Part shown: piece after piece, positions 24,505 to 31,638 of the stretch | Numbering within the stretch: the first letter of the stretch is position 1 | Layout: the number at the start of each line of letters is the position of its first letter | NCBI GenBank assembly: GCA_040830545.1 | Contig: JBFOMB010000120.1 | Location: 1 to 46,850, forward strand | Reading direction: 5' to 3' | DNA: 46,850 nucleotides | DNA from: HXMU1420-2 sp040830545 | GTDB lineage: Bacteria; Pseudomonadota; Alphaproteobacteria; Rhodobacterales; Rhodobacteraceae | Notes under the pieces: model-generated | The model's database searches: none | Told to the model about the DNA's origin: nothing | Seen by the model: only the letters and a program-made list of their open reading frames with translations | Made by a program: the position numbers and the translations under genes

Positions 24505-24529
24505 AACGGCTCTGATTTTCAGAGCCGTT
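24505..24529. terminator. Bidirectional terminator hairpin
   Basis: AACGGCTCTG (24505-24514) and CAGAGCCGTT (24520-24529) around ATTTT, between convergent genes; the last base is in the stop codon of the minus-strand gene. Stable stem but no long T tract. Confidence 0.6.
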
Positions 24530-25737
24530 CACAGCACGCGATCCAGATCGGCGATCAGGTCCACTGTGTCCTCCAACCCCACCGACAGGCGGAAAATCCC
24601 GTCTCCGCCATAGGCGCGATAGTCCTTTGCCGCGGCCCCACTGAGGCGGAAAGAGGTGGTCATCAGCCCCTCGGTCTCCATCCAGAAAATCAGGCTGCGG
24701 TGATGGCCCAGCGACACGGCGTAATGGATGATCTCCAGCTTCTCGATCATCTGGTGGGCAATCCGCTCACCCGTCGCCACATCCCCTACCTGAAAACTCA
24801 GCATCCCGGCAGTGTTGTTCATCTGCGCTTGCGCCAGATCGTATTGCGGGTGCGAGGCAAGACCGGGATAGATCACCCGCGTCACATTTGGATGGGCCTC
24901 AAGCCAGGTCGCAACCTCCATCGCACCGGATTGATGCGCCCGCATCCGCAAGGGCAGCGTCGCTGCCCCGCGCGCGATCAGCCAGGCGTTGAAGGGCGAC
25001 AGACCGCCGCCATGATGAATGCCCGCCTCAATCCGCATCTGCCGGATCAGATCGGCCCGTCCCGCCACGGCCCCACCAACTGCGTCGCCATGTCCGCCGA
25101 TGTATTTTGTGATCGAATGCATCACCAGATCGATTCCCAACGCCGTGGTGTCCATCCCCAATGGCGAAATGAAGGTCGCGTCGCAACTGACCAAAGCCCC
25201 AACCTGATGCGCCAGCCGGGACACCGCCGCCAGATCGGTCAACCGACAGATCGGGTTCACCGGCGTTTCCGTATGCACCAGTTTCGTATTGGGTCGGATC
25301 GCCGCCGCCACGGCCTCCAGATCGGACATGTTTACGAAACTCGCCTCAATCCCCAGACGGGGCAGCGTATCGCGCGCCAGTTCCGCAACCCCGGCATAAG
25401 ACACATCCGACACCAGCACATGATCACCCGCGCTGAGGAACGTCAGGAAAATCGCGGTTGCTGCCGCCATGCCCGACGCGGTGCACAAACACGCCTCTGT
25501 GCCCTGCATCGCGGCAATCTTGGCCTCCAGCATATCCACCGTCGGATTGGCCCAGCGCGAATAGCAATAGTCGCTGTCCGGTGTGATGTCGTGCGCGGAG
25601 AAGCCAGAGATGTCGTGAGACACATAGGTCGAAGACATGTGGATCGGCGGCGCGGACGCCCCGGTGGTGGGGTCCGGCGCTTCGCCCGCATGAATGGCGG
25701 TGGTCATCGGGCCGTGGGCCGTGTTGCGTCTGTCCAT
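24529..25737 (-). CDS. Cys/Met metabolism PLP-dependent enzyme (cystathionine gamma-synthase/lyase type)
   Basis: 402-residue fold-type I PLP enzyme. Visible are YSRWANPT (phosphate contact), VSYAGVAELARDTLPRLGI, the Asp that pairs with the pyridine (VSCDATFISP) and the Schiff-base Lys in HSITKYIGGHGD. It could act as cystathionine gamma-synthase, cystathionine or methionine gamma-lyase, or sulfhydrylase; these cannot be separated by eye. ATG 25737 has GGAGGAGG 8 nt upstream; 56 upstream in-frame codons lack similarity. It diverges from the M3 peptidase gene over 131 bp and converges on the MoeB-like gene. Confidence 0.85.
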   Translation of the reverse strand: MDRRNTAHGPMTTAIHAGEAPDPTTGASAPPIHMSSTYVSHDISGFSAHDITPDSDYCYSRWANPTVDMLEAKIAAMQGTEACLCTASGMAAATAIFLTFLSAGDHVLVSDVSYAGVAELARDTLPRLGIEASFVNMSDLEAVAAAIRPNTKLVHTETPVNPICRLTDLAAVSRLAHQVGALVSCDATFISPLGMDTTALGIDLVMHSITKYIGGHGDAVGGAVAGRADLIRQMRIEAGIHHGGGLSPFNAWLIARGAATLPLRMRAHQSGAMEVATWLEAHPNVTRVIYPGLASHPQYDLAQAQMNNTAGMLSFQVGDVATGERIAHQMIEKLEIIHYAVSLGHHRSLIFWMETEGLMTTSFRLSGAAAKDYRAYGGDGIFRLSVGLEDTVDLIADLDRVL

Positions 25738-25868
25738 GGCGGGGCCTCCTCCTGCCGCTGTTTCGGCGACCGTGGGCCAGACCCTGCCGCTCTGCAAGCA
25801 CGAAAACGGCATCTGCGCTGGACGCTTCCGACCCGCGCGCATAGCTATAGAGCAAAGGAGACCCGCGC

Positions 25869-27881
25869 ATGACAAACCCGATCCTGCAGGACTGGACCAC
25901 ACCATTTGGCCTCGCGCCGTTTGACGCCATTTCGGACAGCGATTTCGCCCCGGCGTTGGAGGCCGCGCTGGGCGCGCACCAGGCGGACATCGACGCGATT
26001 GCGACCAATACGGACGCCCCGAGCTTTGCCAACACGATCGAGGCGCTGGAAGCCGCGGGCGAGGACCTGAACAAGGTGCTGAGTGTGTTTTTCACCGTAT
26101 CGGGTGCTGACAGCAATCCAGAGCGGGAGGAGTTGCAGCGCGCCTTCTCCCCCAAACTCGCCGCACACTTTGCCGAGATTACGGCGAACAAGGCGCTGTT
26201 TGCCCGTGTTGATGCCCTGTGGGACCAGCGTGACGATCTGGACCTGACCGACGAACAGGCCCGTGTGCTGATGCTGAGCCGTCGGGGATTTGTACGCGCG
26301 GGGGCTGCGCTGGAGGGTGCGGCCGAAACTCGGATGAAGGAAATCAAGGGACGTCTGGCCGAACTGGGCACGGCATTCGGTCAGAACCTGCTGGCGGATG
26401 AGCGCGACTGGTTCATGGAACTGGGCGCGGATGATCTGGACAGCCTGCCAGATTTCGTTCTGGATGCTGCACGCGCGGCGGGTCAGGACAAAGGCGTCGA
26501 AGGCCCTGTCATCACGTTGTCCCGGTCCCTGATCGTGCCGTTCCTGCAGTTTTCGACCCGCCGCGATCTGCGCGAAACCGCACACAAGGCCTGGGCCGCG
26601 CGCGGTGCAAACGGCGGCGACACAGACAATCGCGCCATTGCCTTGGAAACGCTGGAACTGCGGCAGGAACAGGCGGCGCTGCTGGGTTATGACGATTTCG
26701 CCACCTTCAAACTCGAACCGGAAATGGCAGGCACCCCCGAAGCGGTGCGCACGTTGCTGATGGACGTCTGGACCCCGGCGCAGGCACGCGCGCTGGAGGA
26801 TCAGGCCAAGCTGACCGAGATGATGCAGGAAGACGGCGTCAACGGCCCGCTGGAAGCATGGGACTGGCGGCACTACGCGGAAAAACGGCGCGTCGCTGAA
26901 CATGATCTGGATGAGGCAGAGCTGAAACCCTACCTGCAACTTGACCGCATGATCGAGGCTGCATTTGCTTGCGCAACCCGCCTGTTCGGGTTGGAATTCA
27001 AGCCAGTGGAGGTGCCTCTCTACCACGAAGACTGTCAGGCGTGGGAAGTCACCCGCGGCGGCGAACATGTGGCACTGTTCATCGGCGACTATTTCGCGCG
27101 ACCCTCCAAACGCTCCGGCGCATGGTGCAGCGCGATGCGGGCGCAGGCGAAGTTCCCCAAACCGCAAACCCCTATCGTGATCAACGTCTGCAACTTCACC
27201 AAGGGCGATCCAGCATTGCTCAGCTATGACGACGCGCGCACCGTGTTCCACGAATTCGGTCACGCCCTGCACCAGATGCTCAGCGATGTGACCTATGAAA
27301 GCGTCTCGGGCACCTCGGTCGCGCGCGATTTCGTGGAACTGCCCAGTCAGCTTTATGAACACTGGCTGGAGGTGCCCAGCGTGCTTGCCGAATTTGCCAC
27401 CCATGCGGAAACGGGGGAACCGATGCCTCAGGCCATGCTGGACAAGGTTCTGGCGGCTGCGACCTATGACATGGGGTTCCAGACGGTGGAATACGTCGCC
27501 TCGGCCCTTGTCGATCTGGAACTGCACAACGGCACGGCTCCGGGTGACCTGATGACCGCACAGGGCGAGATTCTGAAACGGCTCGGCATGCCTCACGCGA
27601 TTGGGATGCGCCATGCCTCACCGCACTTTGCCCATGTGTTTGCAGGTGACGGGTACTCCAGCCGCTACTACAGCTACATGTGGTCCGAAGTGATGGACGC
27701 AGACGCATTCCAGGCGTTCGAGGAAAAGGGCGATCCGTTTGACCCTGACACCGCGCAACTGTTGGAAAAGACAGTGCTTTCCAGCGGCGGATCCGAAGCA
27801 CCCGAGGCGCTTTACACCGAATTCCGCGGACGCCTGCCGGGGGTCGAGGCACTGCTAAAGGGGCGCGGGCTTGCCGCGTGA
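25869..27881 (+). CDS. M3 family metallopeptidase (peptidyl-dipeptidase Dcp / oligopeptidase A type)
   Basis: 670-residue cytoplasmic thimet-oligopeptidase-like enzyme that trims peptides to dipeptides or short products. The zinc site HEFGHALHQM lies near residue 461, with the third ligand in DFVELPSQ about 25 residues later; a Tyr-rich substrate-binding stretch GDGYSSRYYSYMWSEV follows near 595. The length and order match Dcp (about 680). No signal peptide. ATG 25869 has AGGAG 8 nt upstream. It is 50 nt ahead of the FHA-protease gene, same strand. Confidence 0.92.
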   Translation: MTNPILQDWTTPFGLAPFDAISDSDFAPALEAALGAHQADIDAIATNTDAPSFANTIEALEAAGEDLNKVLSVFFTVSGADSNPEREELQRAFSPKLAAHFAEITANKALFARVDALWDQRDDLDLTDEQARVLMLSRRGFVRAGAALEGAAETRMKEIKGRLAELGTAFGQNLLADERDWFMELGADDLDSLPDFVLDAARAAGQDKGVEGPVITLSRSLIVPFLQFSTRRDLRETAHKAWAARGANGGDTDNRAIALETLELRQEQAALLGYDDFATFKLEPEMAGTPEAVRTLLMDVWTPAQARALEDQAKLTEMMQEDGVNGPLEAWDWRHYAEKRRVAEHDLDEAELKPYLQLDRMIEAAFACATRLFGLEFKPVEVPLYHEDCQAWEVTRGGEHVALFIGDYFARPSKRSGAWCSAMRAQAKFPKPQTPIVINVCNFTKGDPALLSYDDARTVFHEFGHALHQMLSDVTYESVSGTSVARDFVELPSQLYEHWLEVPSVLAEFATHAETGEPMPQAMLDKVLAAATYDMGFQTVEYVASALVDLELHNGTAPGDLMTAQGEILKRLGMPHAIGMRHASPHFAHVFAGDGYSSRYYSYMWSEVMDADAFQAFEEKGDPFDPDTAQLLEKTVLSSGGSEAPEALYTEFRGRLPGVEALLKGRGLAA

Positions 27882-27931
27882 TCGCAACAATGGGAGTTGA
27901 CCGGAGCACGGATTGAGAGTGCCATAAGGAT

Positions 27932-29455
27932 ATGAACGACGCTGACCTCAACCCGGTCGCTGCGGCGCTGGAACACCTGACCGGTGACTGCCGTGGGCAG
28001 TTTTCCTGGATCACGCATGACGAAAACGAAGCGTGGTTCGAACCGGGCATTCCGTTTCGTGTCACCCGCATGGGGCGCGTGGTGGACGGGTCGAAATGCG
28101 TCGCCATCTTCCGCCGCAAGGGCGACGGGTTCGAGGTGGAGGCCACCGGCGCCTGCCCCATCTGGGTGAACCGCCAACCGGTCGAACGCACGGACCTGTC
28201 TCATGGCGACATGATCGAATTCGGCGACAGCGGGCCCCTGTCGCGCATTCGGATCTACAGCGACCGGCATCGCCCGGACCCGACTGTGTCCGACATTCTG
28301 AGTGACACCACATCCTACATCCGATCCAGCCGTCGGCCTCTGCCCGTCAAACTGCTGCGCGGTGTGACCGGGGCGACGCGCCGGGTGTTGTTCCAGACTA
28401 CGGTGCTGTTCCGAGTGATGGTGTTGCTGCTGCTGGGGGCAATCCTGGGGCTGCTGTTCTGGCAATGGCGCACCGATCAGACGCTGATCGCAAGCGTCGA
28501 CCGGCAGGTCAGCGCGCTGGCTTCGGATGTGGAGCGCACGCGAGCCGAGGCGCTCAGTCCCTCTGACCTCGCCGCGCTGCGCGAAGACGTCGGCGGGCGA
28601 CTCGACACGCTGGAGGCACAAAGGGAAGCTGCGCAGCGCGTTATTGCAGGGGCGCAAGAGTCAGTGGTGTTTCTGCAGGCCGCCTATGGGCTGCGGCACA
28701 AGGCATCCGGCCGGATGCTGCGCCATCAGGTTGACGCGGGTGGGATGCCCCGCGTGTCCCCAAGTGGGCGGCCCCTGTTCACGCTGGACGGCAACGGGCC
28801 AGTGGCCGAGGCGCAGATCACCGGCACCGGATTCCTGGTCGACGGCATGGGAAAACTGGTCACCAACCGCCACGTCGCCCTGCCCTGGGAAGAGGATGAA
28901 GAGGACGCCCCGCAGGAAATGGAGCCGGTGATGGTCCGGTTCCAGGCGTGGTTCCCGAGCCAATCAGACCCCGTGCCCGTGGTGACCGTGGCCGTGTCGG
29001 ATACCGCCGATCTGGCGGTCTTGAGGATGGAAACCCGACCCGAAAGCGTGCGCGGACTGCGTATTGCTCGGGACGCATCCTCGCCCGGTGAGGCCATCAT
29101 CGTGATGGGCTATCCCACGGGTCTGCGGTCGCTGTTGGCCCAGTCTGGCGACGCCTTTGTCGCCGCGTTGCAGGCAGATGAAGAAACCGGGTTCTGGGAG
29201 GTCGCCGCGCGGCTGGCCCGCGCCAACCTGATCGCGCCCCTGTCCACTCGTGGCATCATCGGACGGGTGAGCGAGCCGACCATGGTCTATGACGCGGAAA
29301 CCACCAGCGGCGGCAGCGGCGGGCCGGTCCTGAATATGGCCGGAGAGGTTGTGGCCGTAAACACCGCCATCATCCCCGAGTTCGGCGGATCCAATCTGGG
29401 CGTTCCTGCCGCGCATATCCATTTGCTGCTGGAACGCGCCGCTGAAACCCAGTGA
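27932..29455 (+). CDS. Membrane-anchored trypsin-like serine protease with N-terminal FHA-like domain
   Basis: 507 residues in four parts. Residues about 40-112 read as an FHA-like beta-sandwich (FRRKGDGFEVEATGACPIWVNRQPVERTDLSHGDMIEFG split here by context; the LSHGD turn is typical). One TM helix at about 162-180 (VMVLLLLGAILGLLFWQW). A coiled-coil-prone linker at 190-240. A trypsin-like domain from about 285 with His in TNRHVA, Asp in DLAVLRM and Ser in TSGGSGGPV. This puts a phospho-Thr-reading domain in the cytoplasm and a DegP-like protease in the periplasm, without a PDZ domain. ATG 27932 has AAGGA close upstream. Function unknown; it may be a signalling or stress protease. Confidence 0.78.
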   Translation: MNDADLNPVAAALEHLTGDCRGQFSWITHDENEAWFEPGIPFRVTRMGRVVDGSKCVAIFRRKGDGFEVEATGACPIWVNRQPVERTDLSHGDMIEFGDSGPLSRIRIYSDRHRPDPTVSDILSDTTSYIRSSRRPLPVKLLRGVTGATRRVLFQTTVLFRVMVLLLLGAILGLLFWQWRTDQTLIASVDRQVSALASDVERTRAEALSPSDLAALREDVGGRLDTLEAQREAAQRVIAGAQESVVFLQAAYGLRHKASGRMLRHQVDAGGMPRVSPSGRPLFTLDGNGPVAEAQITGTGFLVDGMGKLVTNRHVALPWEEDEEDAPQEMEPVMVRFQAWFPSQSDPVPVVTVAVSDTADLAVLRMETRPESVRGLRIARDASSPGEAIIVMGYPTGLRSLLAQSGDAFVAALQADEETGFWEVAARLARANLIAPLSTRGIIGRVSEPTMVYDAETTSGGSGGPVLNMAGEVVAVNTAIIPEFGGSNLGVPAAHIHLLLERAAETQ

Positions 29456-29464
29456 TCCATAGCG

Positions 29465-29519
29465 CCAGACTTGATCTGGGGCCTCTTGGCCATCCGAGGC
29501 CCCGGATCGAGTCCGGGGC
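29465..29519. repeat. Inverted pair of CTTGA-loop palindromes
   Basis: First unit: CCAGA and TCTGG arms around CTTGA (29465-29479). Second unit: GCCCCGGA and TCCGGGGC around TCGAG (29499-29519). The two are in opposite orientation and together make a larger imperfect inverted repeat. The 4139-4159 element has the same arms and loop. It lies between convergent genes (protease, prpE). Confidence 0.7.
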
Positions 29520-29535
29520 TGCGATGGTCTTTGAT

Positions 29536-31428
29536 TTACGCCGCCGGATAGCCGATTGCGGACAGGGCTTCGGTGATCTCGTCCAGAATGGCCGGATCGT
29601 CGATGGTCGCGGGCATCTTATACTCTTGCCCATCCGCGATCTTCGCCATGATGGCGCGCAGGATTTTGCCTGACCGCGTCTTGGGCAGGCGATCGACCAC
29701 GGTGGCCAGTTTGAATGCCGCCACCGGGCCGATCTGCTCGCGCACCAGCTTGACGCATTCGGCCACAACCTCTTCATGCGGACGGTTCACACCCTTGGTC
29801 AGGCAGAGGAAGCCCATGGGCAACTGCCCTTTCAGCTGATCAGCCACGCCGATCACCGCGCATTCGGCCACGTCCGGATGAGCGGCCAGCACCTCCTCCA
29901 TCGCGCCGGTGGACAGGCGGTGCCCAGCCACGTTGATCACGTCATCGGTGCGCGCCATAATGTAGAGATACCCGTCCTCGTCCATCATCCCGGCATCACC
30001 GGTTTCGTAGTAGCCGGGGAAGGTCGACAGATAGCTGCTGCGATACCGTTCTTCGGCGTTCCAAAGCGTCGGCAAGGTGCCCGGCGGAAGCGGCAGTTTG
30101 ATCGCGATAGCGCCCAGTTCGCCCGCAGGCATTGGATGCCCGCCTTCGTCCAGGATCTGCACGTCGTACCCCGGCATGGCCACAGTGGGCGAGCCGATCT
30201 TAACCGGCATCGCCTCGATCCCCGCCGGGTTCCCGGCAATGGTCCAGCCAGTTTCCGTCTGCCACCAGTGGTCATAGACCGGAACGCCCAGCAGATCGGC
30301 GGCCCAATGGATCGTATCAGGGTCGGCCCGTTCACCCGCCAGATACAGCGCCCGCAGGCAGCTCAGGTCGTAGTCCTTGCGGAACTCGCCCTTGGGATCC
30401 TCGCGTTTGATCGCACGGAAGGCGGTTGGCGCGGTGAAGAAGCTGCGCACGTTATGTTCTGAAATCACCCGCCAGAACGTGCCCGCATCCGGCGTGCCCA
30501 CCGGCTTGCCCTCGAACACCACGGTGGTGTTGCCGTGGATCAGCGGGCCGTAACAGATATAGCTGTGCCCCACGACCCAGCCCACATCAGACGCCGCCCA
30601 GAACACATCCCCCGAGTCAACGTTGTAAATGTTCTTCATCGTCCAGTTCAGCGCGACCAGATGACCGCCGGTCGGACGCACAACTCCCTTGGGCGCGCCG
30701 GTCGTGCCAGAGGTGTAGAGGATATAGGCCGGATGCGTGCCCTCAACCGGGACGCAATCGGCGGGCGCAACACCTTCCTGAAACGCGTGCCAATCGTGAT
30801 CGCGACCTTCAACCAAGTCCACGACCTCTTCCTCGCGCTGATAGATCACGCAGAATTCGGGCTTGTGCTGGGCTTGTTCAATTGCCCCGTCATAGAGCGG
30901 TTTGTAGTGTACCGTCCTTCCCGGCTCCAACCCGCAGGACGCGGCGATGATCGCCTTGGGCGCACAGTCGTCGATCCGCACCGCCAGTTCATGTGCCGCA
31001 AACCCGCCAAAGACCACAGAATGAATCGCTCCCAACCGCGCACAGGCCAACATCGCCTCCAACGCCTGCGGTATCATCGGCATATAGATGATGACGCGGT
31101 CGCCTTTTTCGATGCCTTGCGCCGCCAGCGCACCAGCCAGCGAGGCCACACGCGTTTGCAATTCGGCATAGCTGATCTGATCTTTGACCCCGGTGATCGG
31201 ACTGTCGTAGATGATCGCGGTTTGATCCCCCCGCCCGGCCACGACATGACGGTCAATGGCGTTCCAGCATGTGTTGACCATGCCATCTGCGAACCATTCA
31301 TAGAGCGGTGCGTTTTCGTCCGACAGCGCACGGGTTGGCGCCCGGTTCCAGTCGATGGCCTGCGCGGCCTCCATCCAGAACCCTTCGGGGTCCGATTTCC
31401 ACCCTTCATAAACAGCGCGATACGACAT
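29536..31428 (-). CDS. prpE: Propionyl-CoA synthetase (propionate-CoA ligase)
   Basis: 630-residue AMP-forming acyl-CoA synthetase. The phosphate loop YTSGTTGAPKG, the YxxTE-like motif WWQTETGW, the hinge region ETGDAGMMDEDGYLYIMARTDDVINVAGHRLS and the catalytic Lys in PKTRSGKILR are in place. PrpE-type features distinguish it from acetyl-CoA synthetase: length about 630, and the segment FEGKPVGTPDAGTFWRVI. It converts propionate, CoA and ATP to propionyl-CoA. ATG 31428 has GGAG just upstream. It stands 210 bp after maeB on the same strand; TTTGCAAA motifs lie in that gap. Confidence 0.92.
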   Translation of the reverse strand: MSYRAVYEGWKSDPEGFWMEAAQAIDWNRAPTRALSDENAPLYEWFADGMVNTCWNAIDRHVVAGRGDQTAIIYDSPITGVKDQISYAELQTRVASLAGALAAQGIEKGDRVIIYMPMIPQALEAMLACARLGAIHSVVFGGFAAHELAVRIDDCAPKAIIAASCGLEPGRTVHYKPLYDGAIEQAQHKPEFCVIYQREEEVVDLVEGRDHDWHAFQEGVAPADCVPVEGTHPAYILYTSGTTGAPKGVVRPTGGHLVALNWTMKNIYNVDSGDVFWAASDVGWVVGHSYICYGPLIHGNTTVVFEGKPVGTPDAGTFWRVISEHNVRSFFTAPTAFRAIKREDPKGEFRKDYDLSCLRALYLAGERADPDTIHWAADLLGVPVYDHWWQTETGWTIAGNPAGIEAMPVKIGSPTVAMPGYDVQILDEGGHPMPAGELGAIAIKLPLPPGTLPTLWNAEERYRSSYLSTFPGYYETGDAGMMDEDGYLYIMARTDDVINVAGHRLSTGAMEEVLAAHPDVAECAVIGVADQLKGQLPMGFLCLTKGVNRPHEEVVAECVKLVREQIGPVAAFKLATVVDRLPKTRSGKILRAIMAKIADGQEYKMPATIDDPAILDEITEALSAIGYPAA

Positions 31429-31519
31429 TCCGTTCTCCTCAGCCGGTCATGGGGATGTGTTACGGAGCGATACCGGGCACTGGCAAGCGCCGCACCTTCC
31501 CCTATGTCAGTTTATCGCA

Positions 31520-31613
31520 GGGAATTTGCAAATTCCCCTGCAATTCAGGTGAAAAATTTGCAAACTGTTGGGAATTTATAGCTCTCCGCCCCGATCCCCA
31601 CAAAATTTGCAAA
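31520..31613 (-). promoter_or_regulatory. TTTGCAAA operator cluster upstream of prpE
   Basis: The palindrome TTTGCAAA occurs three times in front of prpE: 31525-31532, 31557-31564 and 31606-31613. The first sits in an 18-bp perfect palindrome, GGGAATTTGCAAATTCCC (31520-31537), and is followed after 4 nt by CCTGCAAT, a degenerate second copy. From literature recalled, PccR (ScfR family) of Rhodobacter sphaeroides binds TTTGCAAA-N4-TTTGCAAA to control propionyl-CoA carboxylase. A propionyl-CoA sensor in front of the propionate-activating gene makes biological sense. Confidence 0.65.
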
Positions 31614-31638
31614 CTCATCCACGAGTCCTTCTATGGAA

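Noticed and set aside
25845..27614. 589-codon minus-strand frame opposite the M3 peptidase gene
   Set aside because: A GC-rich antisense shadow; the plus-strand protein has the HEFGH site and full family similarity.
29536..31428. Acetyl-CoA synthetase (acs)
   Set aside because: The length and the FEGKPVGTPDAGTFWRVI segment fit PrpE; the operator type upstream agrees.
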